DNA of 64,000 nucleotides. It comes from CAVSRC01 sp963782045. GTDB taxonomy: Bacteria > Pseudomonadota > Alphaproteobacteria > Rhizobiales > Kaistiaceae. Shown piece by piece: positions 42,850 to 52,321 of the stretch (its first letter is position 1; each line of letters begins with the position of its first letter). The stretch covers positions 682,001-746,000 of the forward strand of contig CAWAIR010000037.1 of NCBI GenBank assembly GCA_963782045.1, read 5' to 3'. The notes under the pieces were generated by a model that did not search any database, was not told where the DNA came from, and saw only the letters and a program-made list of their open reading frames with translations. The position numbers were made by a program, and so were the translations under genes.

Positions 42850-44109
42850 ATGTCGCAGTTCACGAAGACATTGTTGGGGGCGAGCATCGTCGCGTTCGCC
42901 GTCGCGGCGCCGACGATTGCGTCGGCCACCGATCTGGAAGTCATGCACTGGTGGACGTCGAAAGGCGAGTCGCGGGCGGTCGCCGAATTTGCCAAGGCCT
43001 TCGACAATGATGGTCAGGACCACTGGGTCGACAGCGCCATCGCGCTGGGCGAGACGGCGCGCGCAGCGATCATGCAGCGCATTCTCGGCGGCGACCCGCC
43101 CGGCGCCGCGCAGTTCAACCCGGGCCGCGAGTACGAAGAGCTGATCAAGAATGGTCAGCTTCTGCAGCTCGATGACGTTGCCGCGGCCGGCAACTGGGCC
43201 AAGATCATCCGCCCCAAGAAGATCCAGAGCGCTTGCCTGGTCGACGGTCACTGGTATTGCGTGCCGGTGAACATCCACTCGTGGGACTGGGCCTGGTATT
43301 CGTATGAGCCGTTCAAGAAGGCCGGTCTGCCCAACCCGCAGAACTTCGACGAGTTCGTGGCTGACGCGCCGAAGCTGAAAGCTGCCGGTTACATTCCGCT
43401 GGCGATTGGCGGCGACGGCAATGGCTGGCAGATCAAGGGGGCCTTCGACCAGATCCTGCTCGCCGCTCTCGGCATCGAAGGCCGCGACGCGATGTATCGC
43501 GACAAGGACCTCAAGATCGCCGGCGGCGCCGACATGCTGAAGGCGCTGACCAACTTCAAGGCGCTCAAGCAGTACACCGACGACGGCTATGCCAACCGCA
43601 ACTGGAACGACACCACCAACCTGGTGATCACCAACAAGGCCGGCCTGCAGATCATGGGTGACTGGGCGCGTGGTGAGTTCTCCGCTGCCGGCATGACCGG
43701 CGTCAAGGACTACGGCTGCATGATCGGCCTCAACGAGGCCAAGCCGATCGTGTCCACCGACGGCGATGTGATCGTGTTCCCGAAACAGACCGATGCGGAC
43801 AAGGAAGCCGCCCAGAAGCGTCTCGCTGCCTTGCTCATCAGCCCGGCGGTCCAGGTCGCGTTCAACAACGCCAAGGGCTCCATGCCGGTGCGCGGCGACG
43901 TCGACATGGCGACCGCCGACCCCTGCATGCAGAAGGCGCTGAAGGCGGTCGAGGATCCGGCCAAGATCGCGACCTCGGTGCAGCGGTTCACCAACGAAGA
44001 CACCAACAACGAGTTGAACGCTCTGGTGTCGCAGTTCTGGTCGGATGACAACATGTCCGCGGAAGACGCCCAGAAGAAGTGGGTCGAAATCCTGAGCCAC
44101 GCCACCTAA
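42850..44109 (+). CDS. ABC sugar transporter substrate-binding protein (GtsA-like)
   Basis: A 419-residue family 1 solute-binding protein with a signal peptide (TLLGASIVAFAVAAPTIASA, residues 7-26) and LEVMHWWTSKGESRAVAEFAKAFD at the mature N-terminus, as in glucose/mannose-type binding proteins. WYCVPVNIHSWDWAWYSYEPFKKAG and QIKGAFDQILLAALG line the binding cleft. ATG 42850 is preceded by GAGGAAGGA. It is the first gene of a LacI-controlled operon, followed by a hairpin and two permease genes. The ligand may be glucose, mannose or an alpha-galactoside given the nearby melA; the sequence does not decide. Confidence 0.88.
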   Translation: MSQFTKTLLGASIVAFAVAAPTIASATDLEVMHWWTSKGESRAVAEFAKAFDNDGQDHWVDSAIALGETARAAIMQRILGGDPPGAAQFNPGREYEELIKNGQLLQLDDVAAAGNWAKIIRPKKIQSACLVDGHWYCVPVNIHSWDWAWYSYEPFKKAGLPNPQNFDEFVADAPKLKAAGYIPLAIGGDGNGWQIKGAFDQILLAALGIEGRDAMYRDKDLKIAGGADMLKALTNFKALKQYTDDGYANRNWNDTTNLVITNKAGLQIMGDWARGEFSAAGMTGVKDYGCMIGLNEAKPIVSTDGDVIVFPKQTDADKEAAQKRLAALLISPAVQVAFNNAKGSMPVRGDVDMATADPCMQKALKAVEDPAKIATSVQRFTNEDTNNELNALVSQFWSDDNMSAEDAQKKWVEILSHAT

Positions 44110-44126
44110 TCGGCGACCACGACTGG

Positions 44127-44158
44127 AGGCGCCGTCCGGCCAACGGGCGGCGCCTTTT
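44127..44158 (+). terminator. Hairpin with T-run between binding-protein and permease genes
   Basis: Stem GGCGCCGTCCG (44128-44138) with CGGGCGGCGCC (44144-44154), one G-U pair, followed by TTTT. In sugar ABC operons such an element usually ends most transcripts after the binding protein, or stabilises its mRNA. A second 6-bp hairpin (ACCGGG/CCCGGT) follows at 44192-44207. No gene is seen in the rest of the gap. Confidence 0.75.
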
Positions 44159-44320
44159 GTTCCTTGCGCTCGAGGTGTCGTATTACGGCTGACCGGGTGG
44201 GCCCGGTGGCTGTATGATAGGTTGATACCCTTGCGCATCAGTTGGTGAGTGGATGGACCGGCTCACCGGGCAGGACGGCGACCGGGCAATAAGATCCGGC
44301 TTCGAGCGGGGAAAAGGGGC

Positions 44321-45238
44321 ATGGCGGAAGCGCGCAGGCGACGGATGAGGATAAGCGCGGTGATCGGCACATTGCCGATGATTGCGGTCGCGGTCGGCGT
44401 CTATGTCATCGGTATCGGCTACACATTCTACTGGTCGTTCACCAGCTCCCGGCTCTTCCCCAACAACAATTTCGTGGGCCTCGCCCAGTACCGGCGCCTG
44501 TGGACCGACGACCGCTGGGAGATCGCCGTCCAGAACATCTGGATCTTCGGCGCGCTGCTGATCCTTTTCAGCCTGGTGTTCGGCTACCTGCTGGCGGTCT
44601 TCATGGACCAGCGCATCCGCCAGGAAGACCTCTTCCGCTCGATCTTCCTCTATCCGTTTGCCATGTCGCTGATCGTCACCGGCCTTATCTGGCAATGGAT
44701 GCTGGACCCCAACCTGGGCATCGAGAACACTGTCCATAGCCTCGGTTGGACAAGTTTCCATTTCACGCCGCTGGTCGACTCCAATACAGCCATCTACGGC
44801 TTGGTGGTGGCCGGTATCTGGCAGGGCTCGGGCGTGACCATGGCGATCCTGCTCGCCGGCCTGCGCGGCATCGACGCGGAGATCTGGAAGGCGGCCAAGG
44901 TCGACGGCATTCCCACCTGGCGCGTCTACCTGTTCATCGCGCTGCCGATGATCCGCGGCTCGCTGGCGACCGCCTTCGTGCTGCAGACCGTCGGTGTCGT
45001 GCGCGTGTACGATCTGGTGGTCGCCATGACCGGCGGCGGCCCCGGCATCGCGACGAACATGCCGGCGGTCTACGTGATCCAGATGATTTCGAGCAGTCAG
45101 AATGTCGGCCTCGGCATGGCCGCGGCGATGATGATGCTCCTGCCGGTGGTCTTCGTGCTCGCTCTGGTGGGGATCGGTAACTGGGTCGCAGCCCGCAAAC
45201 AGGCCATGGCCATCCGCAGGGAGCTTGCAGCCGCATGA
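44321..45238 (+). CDS. Sugar ABC transporter permease (GtsB/MalF-like)
   Basis: A 305-residue inner-membrane permease with six helices (ISAVIGTLPMIAVAVGVYVIG as TM1). The cytoplasmic EAA loop is EIWKAAKVDGIPTWRVYLFIALPMI, which contacts the ATPase. AAAMMMLLPVVFVLALVGIGNWV is the last helix. ATG 44321 follows AAAAGGGG; the next in-frame Met is eight residues on. It overlaps the next permease gene by 4 bp (ATGA). Confidence 0.92.
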   Translation: MAEARRRRMRISAVIGTLPMIAVAVGVYVIGIGYTFYWSFTSSRLFPNNNFVGLAQYRRLWTDDRWEIAVQNIWIFGALLILFSLVFGYLLAVFMDQRIRQEDLFRSIFLYPFAMSLIVTGLIWQWMLDPNLGIENTVHSLGWTSFHFTPLVDSNTAIYGLVVAGIWQGSGVTMAILLAGLRGIDAEIWKAAKVDGIPTWRVYLFIALPMIRGSLATAFVLQTVGVVRVYDLVVAMTGGGPGIATNMPAVYVIQMISSSQNVGLGMAAAMMMLLPVVFVLALVGIGNWVAARKQAMAIRRELAAA

Positions 45239-46146
45239 CCAGCACACCCGCTACCCTGCCTGCCGGCGCCGAAGTGGCGCAAGGACCGAAACCGCGTCGC
45301 GTGTCGCCGGCACGTATCGGCATCTATGGCTTCCTGGTCATCGGGGCGCTGTTCTTCCTGTTTCCGCTTTACGTCATGGTGGTGACGTCGCTGAAGACGA
45401 TGCCCGAGATCCGGCAGGGTCACCTGTTCAATCTGCCCGCGATCTGGACTGTCCAGCCGTGGATCGACGCGTGGCTCAAGGCCTGCACGGGCCTCGCCTG
45501 CCACGGGCTTTCTCCCGGCTTCTGGAATTCGATCAAGATCACGGTGCCGAGCGTGATCATCTCGATCATTATCGCCTCGATCAATGGCTACGCGCTGTCG
45601 TTCTGGCGCTACAAGTTTGCCAACCTCTTCTTCCTGCTGCTTGTCTTCGGCGCCTTCGTGCCCTACCAGGTCGTCATCTATCCGCTGATCATAGCGCTCC
45701 GCGAGATTCACATGTTCGCCACGCTGCAGGGCATCATCCTCATCCACACCATCTTCGGCATGCCGATCCTGACCATCCTGTTCCGCAACTACTATGCCGC
45801 CGTGCCGATCGAGCTGTTCAAGGCAGCGCGCGTCGACGGCGCCGGCTTCTGGCAGATCTTCTTCCGCATCATGATTCCGATGTCGCTGCCGATCACCACC
45901 GTAGCGATGATCCTTCAGGTCACCGGCATTTGGAACGACTTCCTGTTCGGTGTCGTCTTCGCCGGCCGCGCCAACTGGCCGATGACGGTGCAGCTGAACA
46001 ACATCGTCAACTCCACCACCGGTGTGCGCGAATACAACGTCAACATGGCGGCCACGATCCTGACCGCGGCCGTCCCTCTCATCGTCTACTTCGTCTCCGG
46101 ACGTTGGTTCGTGCGCGGCATCGCGGCCGGCGCCGTCAAGGGATAG
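45235..46146 (+). CDS. Sugar ABC transporter permease (GtsC/MalG-like)
   Basis: A 303-residue permease of the MalG type. TM1 is IGIYGFLVIGALFFLFPLYVMVVTSLK; a periplasmic stretch with KACTGLACHGLSPGFWNS carries two Cys; the EAA loop is ELFKAARVDGAGFWQIFFRIMIPMSLP; the end is GRWFVRGIAAGAVKG, the normal MalG-like C-terminus. Translationally coupled to the upstream permease. Confidence 0.92.
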   Translation: MTSTPATLPAGAEVAQGPKPRRVSPARIGIYGFLVIGALFFLFPLYVMVVTSLKTMPEIRQGHLFNLPAIWTVQPWIDAWLKACTGLACHGLSPGFWNSIKITVPSVIISIIIASINGYALSFWRYKFANLFFLLLVFGAFVPYQVVIYPLIIALREIHMFATLQGIILIHTIFGMPILTILFRNYYAAVPIELFKAARVDGAGFWQIFFRIMIPMSLPITTVAMILQVTGIWNDFLFGVVFAGRANWPMTVQLNNIVNSTTGVREYNVNMAATILTAAVPLIVYFVSGRWFVRGIAAGAVKG

Positions 46147-46151
46147 GACAA

Positions 46152-47216
<1,065 letters not shown>

Positions 47217-47266
47217 AGAAAGCGGCGACCGCCTCTGACGGCTGCACGTCCCAAGAAAGAACAACG

Positions 47267-48031
47267 ATGCCCAGCTACCGGATTTCCTTCCAGCTCTATA
47301 GTGCGCGCAATTTTCCGCCGATCGAGAAGCACCTCGAGACGCTCGCCGCGATCGGTTACGACGCGGTCGAGCCCTTCGGCGGGGCCTACAAGGCGGACCC
47401 CAAGGCACTGCGTGCCAAATGCGACGCGCTCGGGCTGAAGATCCCCACCTGCCACATGCCGCTCGCCGACCTCGATGCCGACCGCGCCATGGTCATCGAT
47501 CAGGCCAAGACCCTCGGCCTGGAGACGGTCATCGTGCCGGCGGTGCCGCAGGACGAGCGCACCAAGGACGCGGCCGGCTGGAAGGCGCTGGGCGCCAAGC
47601 TCCAGGGCCATGCCGTGGCGCTCAAGGGCGCCGGGCTCAAGCTCGCCTGGCACAACCACGCCTTCGAATATGTAACGCTGTCGGACGGCTCGCGGCCGAT
47701 CGAGCACCTGCTCTCCGGTGGCGACGTGAAGTGGGAGGCCGATCTCGGCTGGGTCAAGCGCGGCGGCGCCGACATCGCCACCGAGCTCGCCAAGTTCAAG
47801 GGCAAGCTCGCCGCCTTCCACATCAAGGACATGGCGCCGGCGGGCGTCACCAAGGACGACGGCTGGACCGATATCGGGTCCGGCATACTCGACTGGAAGG
47901 CGCTGTGGCCCTCGATCGCGGCAGCGGGCACCGACTTGCTCGTCTTCGAGCACGACGCGCCCTCCGACTGGGAGGCATTCGCGCGCAACTCCTACAAGTT
48001 CGTCGCCGGCCTGGTCGGCAGGAAGGGCTGA
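47267..48031 (+). CDS. Sugar phosphate isomerase/epimerase (xylose-isomerase-like TIM barrel)
   Basis: A 254-residue protein of the AP-endonuclease-2/xylose-isomerase-like fold: RISFQLYSARNFPPIEKHLETLAAIGYDAVEPFGG, GLKIPTCHMPLADLD, LKLAWHNHAFEY (metal-binding His/Glu region), VKWEADLGWVKRGGAD and LAAFHIKDMAP. The Glu/Asp/His set of a divalent-metal site is visible. ATG 47267 is preceded by AAGAAAG. It lies between the ABC ATPase and a Gfo/Idh/MocA dehydrogenase, a pair typical of 3-keto-sugar or inositol catabolism. Substrate unknown. Confidence 0.85.
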   Translation: MPSYRISFQLYSARNFPPIEKHLETLAAIGYDAVEPFGGAYKADPKALRAKCDALGLKIPTCHMPLADLDADRAMVIDQAKTLGLETVIVPAVPQDERTKDAAGWKALGAKLQGHAVALKGAGLKLAWHNHAFEYVTLSDGSRPIEHLLSGGDVKWEADLGWVKRGGADIATELAKFKGKLAAFHIKDMAPAGVTKDDGWTDIGSGILDWKALWPSIAAAGTDLLVFEHDAPSDWEAFARNSYKFVAGLVGRKG

Positions 48032-48035
48032 GACC

Positions 48036-49203
48036 ATGGCAAGCGGAGCGGGAATCGGCATCATCGGCTGCGGCGTCATCTCGGAAACCTACTTCCGTCT
48101 GGCGCCGTCGTTCCGTGGCCTCAAGATCGTCGGCCTGCGCCGACGTCGTGCCGGCGGCGGCCAAAGCGCGCGCCGAGCAGTATTCCGTGCGCGCCATGAC
48201 CGTCGACGAACTGCTGAAGAGCGACGAGATAGACGTGGTGATCAACCTCACCGTGCCGGCGGCGCATTACGACGTGTCCAAGTCGATCCTGTCGGCCGGC
48301 AAGCACGCCTATTCGGAGAAGCCGCTGTCGCTCAGCGCCAGAGACGCCAGGAAGCTGGTGGCCGAGGCCGACAGGCGCGGCCTCAAGCTCGGCTGCGCGC
48401 CCGACACCTTTCTCGGCGGCGGCGGCCAGACGGCGCGGCGGCTGATCGACAAGGGCGCCATTGGCAAGGTGGTCAGCGGCACCGCCCACGTGCTGAGCCA
48501 CGGCATGGAGGCCTGGCACCCCAATCCGGCTTTCTTCTTCCAGCCGGGCGCCGGGCCGATGCTCGATCTCGGCCCCTATTACGTGACGGCGCTGGTCAAC
48601 CTGCTGGGGCCGGTCAAGGCCGTGGCCGCCATGGCGACCTCGGGCTTCACCCATCGGCTGGTCACCGCCGAAGGACCGATGAAGGGCAAGAAGGTCAAGG
48701 TCAACACCCCGACGACCATCAATGCCGTGCTCGAGTTCCATTCCGGCGCCGAGGTGACCGTCGCCACCAGTTGGGACGTCTGGAAGCACGGCCACGGCAA
48801 CCCCATCGAGCTCTACGGCACCACCGGCTCGATGCTGGTGCCCGATCCCAACTTCTTCGGCGGCAAGGTGATCTATTCGGAGCGCGACGGCGACTATGGC
48901 GAGGTCGACGCGACGCTGGCGCCGTTCGGGGCGCTCAACTACCAGGGCCGGCCGGGCACGCCGATGCGTTCCAACTACCGCATGCTCGGCGTCGCCGATC
49001 TGGTCGATGCGGCGCATCGCAAGCGCGAGCCGCGCTGCTCGGGGCGTCTGGCCGCCCACGTCCTCGACGTGATGGAATCGACGCTGGTCTCGGCCGAGCA
49101 GCGCAAGTTCGTCACCATCAAGACCGAAGGCGTCCGGCCGAAGCCGCTGAGCGAAGCCGACGCCAAGCGGCTGGCGCTGCCGGAGACGCTCGCCGCCGCC
49201 TGA
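48036..49203 (+). pseudogene. Gfo/Idh/MocA-family oxidoreductase with one-base frameshift
   Basis: From ATG 48036 the frame gives the Rossmann start GIGIIGCGVISETYFRLAPSFRGLKIVG and then becomes Arg-rich nonsense. One frame over the sense continues as CADVVPAAAKARAEQY, TVDELLKSDEIDVVINLTVPAAHYDVS, GKHAYSEKPLS (catalytic EKP), DLGPYYVTALVNLLGPVKAV and the normal C-terminal domain to TGA 49203. One extra C at 48134-48135 (GGCCTGC for expected GGCTGC) explains it. Corrected length is 388 residues. It is the last gene of the sugar operon, 4 bp after the isomerase. Without the base the NAD-binding domain is lost. Confidence 0.87.
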
Positions 49204-49221
49204 GCGGCCGAACCGACACGC

Positions 49222-49256
49222 AAGAAGCCCGCCCCCTCGCCGGGGGCGGGCTTCTT
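49222..49256. terminator. Bidirectional terminator between the sugar operon and cydX
   Basis: A perfect 15-bp stem AAGAAGCCCGCCCCC (49222-49236) / GGGGGCGGGCTTCTT (49242-49256), loop TCGCC. It ends in T-rich bases on the + side and would serve both the MocA-type gene and the convergent cyd operon. Confidence 0.88.
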
Positions 49257-49290
49257 CGAATCCCGGGACGCTTCCGGGCGAAGACCGAAC

Positions 49291-49416
49291 TCAGGATCGC
49301 TTGCCGTTGCCGGACTCGATCATCCTGCGGTCGTCCTGCATCTCAAGCCACATGGCGTTGACCACGGCGAAGATGGCCGCCAGCGGCAGACCGAGGATCC
49401 AGGCGAAATACCACAT
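49291..49416 (-). CDS. cydX: CydX, small subunit of cytochrome bd oxidase
   Basis: A 41-residue peptide, MWYFAWILGLPLAAIFAVVN then AMWLEMQDDRRMIESGNGKRS. The MWYFAWILG start and the single membrane helix are diagnostic of CydX/CbdX, which stabilises the heme site of the bd oxidase. GAGGAG lies eight bases before the ATG. It is 12 bp downstream of cydB, the usual place. Confidence 0.96.
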   Translation of the reverse strand: MWYFAWILGLPLAAIFAVVNAMWLEMQDDRRMIESGNGKRS

Positions 49417-49428
49417 GACTGTTTCTCC

Positions 49429-50580
49429 TCAGTAGACGACGTCGCTGGCGTCGGTGACGCTCTTCACGGTGACCTTGCCCCACAGCACCTTATAGACCCA
49501 GGCGGTGTAGGCGATGATGATCGGAACGAAGATCACCGCCGAAACCAGCATGACGAACAGGGTCTGGTGCGAGGACGAGGCGTCCCACACCGCCAGCGAG
49601 GAGTTGGGATCGACCGTTGAGGGCAGGATGAAGGGGAACATGGTGAGGCCCACCGACGCGATGACGCCGATGATCGCCAGGCTGGAGAACAATAGCGTGG
49701 TGACCTCGCGCCCGGCCTTGAGGCCGAGCCAGGTGAGCGCCGCGCCGGCGAAGCCGAGGATCGGGGCGACCACGATCCACGGACGGAGGCCGTAGGCGGC
49801 CATCCACGAACCCTGATGGGCGACGGTGTTGAGCAGCGGATTGGACGGACCGTCGGCCGGCACCGCCGCGGTGAACTGGTAGGCGCCGATGCCGAAGGCG
49901 AGCCAAACGCCGGCGAGCGCATAGGCGACAATGGTCACCAGAGCGGCCCACGAGCCGATCACCTGCGCCCGCTTCTGGACATCGCCTTCGGTCTTCAGGT
50001 TCAGCCAGGCGGCACCGTGCATGAGCAGCATCGACAGCGAGACGATGCCGGCAAGCAGGGCGAACGGGTTGAGCAGGCCGAAGAAGGTGCCGTCGTAGTA
50101 GATTTCCAGGTCGGGCGTGAAGCGGAAGGGCACGCCCTGGAGGACGTTGCCCATGGCGACGCCGAAGATCAGCGCCGGCACGGCGCCGCCGACGAACAGG
50201 GCCCAGTCCCAGCCGTTGCGCCAGGCGGCGCTGTCGCGCTTGGAGCGGTACTTGAAGCCCACCGGCCTGAGGATGAGGGCCGCCAGGATCGCGAACATGG
50301 CCAGGTAGAAGCCGGAGAAGCTGACCGCGTAGAGCGGCGGCCAGGCGGCGAAGATGGCGCCGCCGCCGAGGATGAACCAGACCTGGTTGCCTTCCCACAC
50401 GGGGCCGATGGTGTTGATCGCCACGCGCCGCTCAGCGTCGGTTTTGCCGACGAAGGGGATGAGCGCGCCCACCCCCATGTCGAAGCCATCGGTGAGGGCG
50501 AAGCCGGTCAACAGCACGCCCAGCAGCAGCCACCAGATGACCCGCAGGACGTCAAATCCGATCAGTTGATAGAGGATCAT
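49429..50580 (-). CDS. cydB: CydB, cytochrome bd ubiquinol oxidase subunit II
   Basis: A 383-residue subunit with nine helices: DVLRVIWWLLLGVLLTGFALTDGFDMGVGALIPFVGK at the N-terminus, GPVWEGNQVWFILGGGAIFAAWPPLYA, LRPVGFKYRSKRDSAAWRNGWDWALFVGG, and PTVDPNSSLAVWDASSSHQTL with final TAWVYKVLWGKV. Start ATG 50580 has GGAG about nine bases upstream; a GTG three codons earlier overlaps the cydA stop and is possible. It pairs with CydA. Confidence 0.95.
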   Translation of the reverse strand: MILYQLIGFDVLRVIWWLLLGVLLTGFALTDGFDMGVGALIPFVGKTDAERRVAINTIGPVWEGNQVWFILGGGAIFAAWPPLYAVSFSGFYLAMFAILAALILRPVGFKYRSKRDSAAWRNGWDWALFVGGAVPALIFGVAMGNVLQGVPFRFTPDLEIYYDGTFFGLLNPFALLAGIVSLSMLLMHGAAWLNLKTEGDVQKRAQVIGSWAALVTIVAYALAGVWLAFGIGAYQFTAAVPADGPSNPLLNTVAHQGSWMAAYGLRPWIVVAPILGFAGAALTWLGLKAGREVTTLLFSSLAIIGVIASVGLTMFPFILPSTVDPNSSLAVWDASSSHQTLFVMLVSAVIFVPIIIAYTAWVYKVLWGKVTVKSVTDASDVVY

Positions 50581-50585
50581 TGTCT

Positions 50586-52181
50586 TCACTCCGCGGGCTG
50601 CAGTTCATGGCCGCCTGCGCTCAGGCGATCCTTGTGGTCCTTCATCCATGCATCCGTCTCCTCGACGTCGATGAAGGGGCCCTTGCGGATGTATTTGATC
50701 ATCAGCCCCATCTCGATGATGAACAGCACCGTGTAGAAGGCGACGAAGCCGGCGAGCGTGATCAGCAGGTCGAGGACCGACAGATGCGACGCCGCCAGCG
50801 CGGTGGGCAACACGCCGTCGACCACCCATGGCTGGCGCCCGTATTCGGCGACGAACCAGCCGAGCTCGGCCGCGATCCATGGCGTCGGGATGATGATCAC
50901 CGCGAACCATAGCGCCGTGCGCGAGAAGCGCATGCCCTTGAACGACGCCTGGTAGAAGAACCAGCCGAGCACGGCGATGAAGGCAAAGCCCAGGCCGACC
51001 ATGATGCGGAAGGCCCAGAACAGCGGCCAGACCGTCGGTATCGTGTCGTTCGCCGCCTTGGCAATGTCGGCGTCGGTCGCTTGCAGCGGATCGTCGACAT
51101 AGCGCTTGAGGAGAAGGGCGAAGCCGAGATCGGCCGAGTGATCCTCGAAGGCCGTCTTGACGTCGGCGGGGGCGTTGCCCCTCGCCTGCCGGATCTTGAG
51201 CAGCGCATCATAGGCGACGAGGCCGGAGCGGACGCGCTCCTCCGCCTTCTTCTCGAGTTCGGCGATGCCGGGGATCGGCGTGGTCAGCGAGCGCGTGCCG
51301 ATCAGGCCCATGGCCCAGGGAATCCTGACGGCGTAGTGCGTCTCGCGCGCCTGCTGGTCCGGGAAGCCGAAGAGGGTGAAGGAAGCCGGCGCCGGCTGTG
51401 TGTCCCACATGCCTTCGATGGCGGCGAGCTTCATCTTCTGGTTCAGCGTGACGTCATAGCCGGATTCGTCGCCGAGCAGGACGACGGAGAGCGCCGAGGC
51501 CAGGCCGAAGCTGGCGGCGATCGCCAGCGACCGGCGGGCGAGCTCGGTGTGCCGGCCCTTGAGCATGTACCAGGCCGAGACGCCGAGAACGAAGACCGAG
51601 GCGGTGACATAGCCGGCGGAAACGGTGTGGACGAACTTCGCCTGGGCAACCGTGTTGAAGACCACGTCGAAGAACGAGGTCATCTCCATGCGCATGGTCA
51701 CCGGGTTGAACGAAGCGCCGACCGGGTTCTGCATCCAGCCGTTGGCAATGAGAATCCACACGGCCGAGAAGTTCGAGCCGAGGGCCACCAGCCAGGCGAC
51801 GGTGAGATGGGCGCGCTTGGACAGCCGGTCCCAGCCGAAGAAGAAGAGACCGACGAAGGTCGCTTCGAGGAAGAAGGCCATCAGGCCTTCGATGGCCAGC
51901 GGAGCGCCGAAGATGTCGCCGACATAGTGGCTGTAGTAGCTCCAGTTCATGCCGAACTGGAACTCCATGGTGATGCCGGTCGCCACGCCGAGGACGAAGT
52001 TGATGCCGAAGAGTGTCCCCCAGAACTTCGTCATCTCCTTCCAGATGGGCCGGTCGGTCATCACATAGACCGTCTCCATGATCGCAACGATGACGGAGAG
52101 CCCGAGGGTGAGCGGAACGAAAAGAAAATGATAGAGCGCCGTCATCGCGAACTGCAGTCGCGACAGCTCGACTATGTCCAT
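50586..52181 (-). CDS. cydA: CydA, cytochrome bd ubiquinol oxidase subunit I
   Basis: A 531-residue heme-bearing subunit. The N-terminus DIVELSRLQFAMTALYHFLFVPLTLG carries the heme b595 His (YHFLF); HTVSAGYVTASVFVLG carries the heme b558 His. ETHYAVRIPWAMGLIGTRSLTTPIPGI starts the quinol (Q) loop, which has the length of the E. coli bd-I form (long Q-loop) with DLGFALLLKRYVDD. FVAEYGRQPWVVDGVLPT is the conserved GRQPW motif. It reduces oxygen to water with high affinity. An FNR-type box lies 95-108 bp upstream. cydB starts 5 bp beyond its stop. Confidence 0.97.
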   Translation of the reverse strand: MDIVELSRLQFAMTALYHFLFVPLTLGLSVIVAIMETVYVMTDRPIWKEMTKFWGTLFGINFVLGVATGITMEFQFGMNWSYYSHYVGDIFGAPLAIEGLMAFFLEATFVGLFFFGWDRLSKRAHLTVAWLVALGSNFSAVWILIANGWMQNPVGASFNPVTMRMEMTSFFDVVFNTVAQAKFVHTVSAGYVTASVFVLGVSAWYMLKGRHTELARRSLAIAASFGLASALSVVLLGDESGYDVTLNQKMKLAAIEGMWDTQPAPASFTLFGFPDQQARETHYAVRIPWAMGLIGTRSLTTPIPGIAELEKKAEERVRSGLVAYDALLKIRQARGNAPADVKTAFEDHSADLGFALLLKRYVDDPLQATDADIAKAANDTIPTVWPLFWAFRIMVGLGFAFIAVLGWFFYQASFKGMRFSRTALWFAVIIIPTPWIAAELGWFVAEYGRQPWVVDGVLPTALAASHLSVLDLLITLAGFVAFYTVLFIIEMGLMIKYIRKGPFIDVEETDAWMKDHKDRLSAGGHELQPAE

Positions 52182-52275
52182 GGACTTGGCCCCTTGTCTT
52201 GATCAGCGGCGCGCGCCTGCCCTACGCGGCCCTTGCATAAGAACGTTTGAATATGGTCGCACCTCTAGACCGTAT

Positions 52276-52289
52276 TTGATCCATGTCAA
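52276..52289. promoter_or_regulatory. FNR/FixK-type box before cydA
   Basis: TTGATCCATGTCAA matches TTGAT-N4-ATCAA at nine of ten positions (GTCAA is an accepted half-site). It is in the 140-bp gap between cydC and cydA, 95 bp before the cydA start, and suggests cydABX has its own low-oxygen promoter. Confidence 0.6.
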
Positions 52290-52321
52290 AAGGGCGCAGC
52301 TTTTCTGGATATCTTCCAGTT

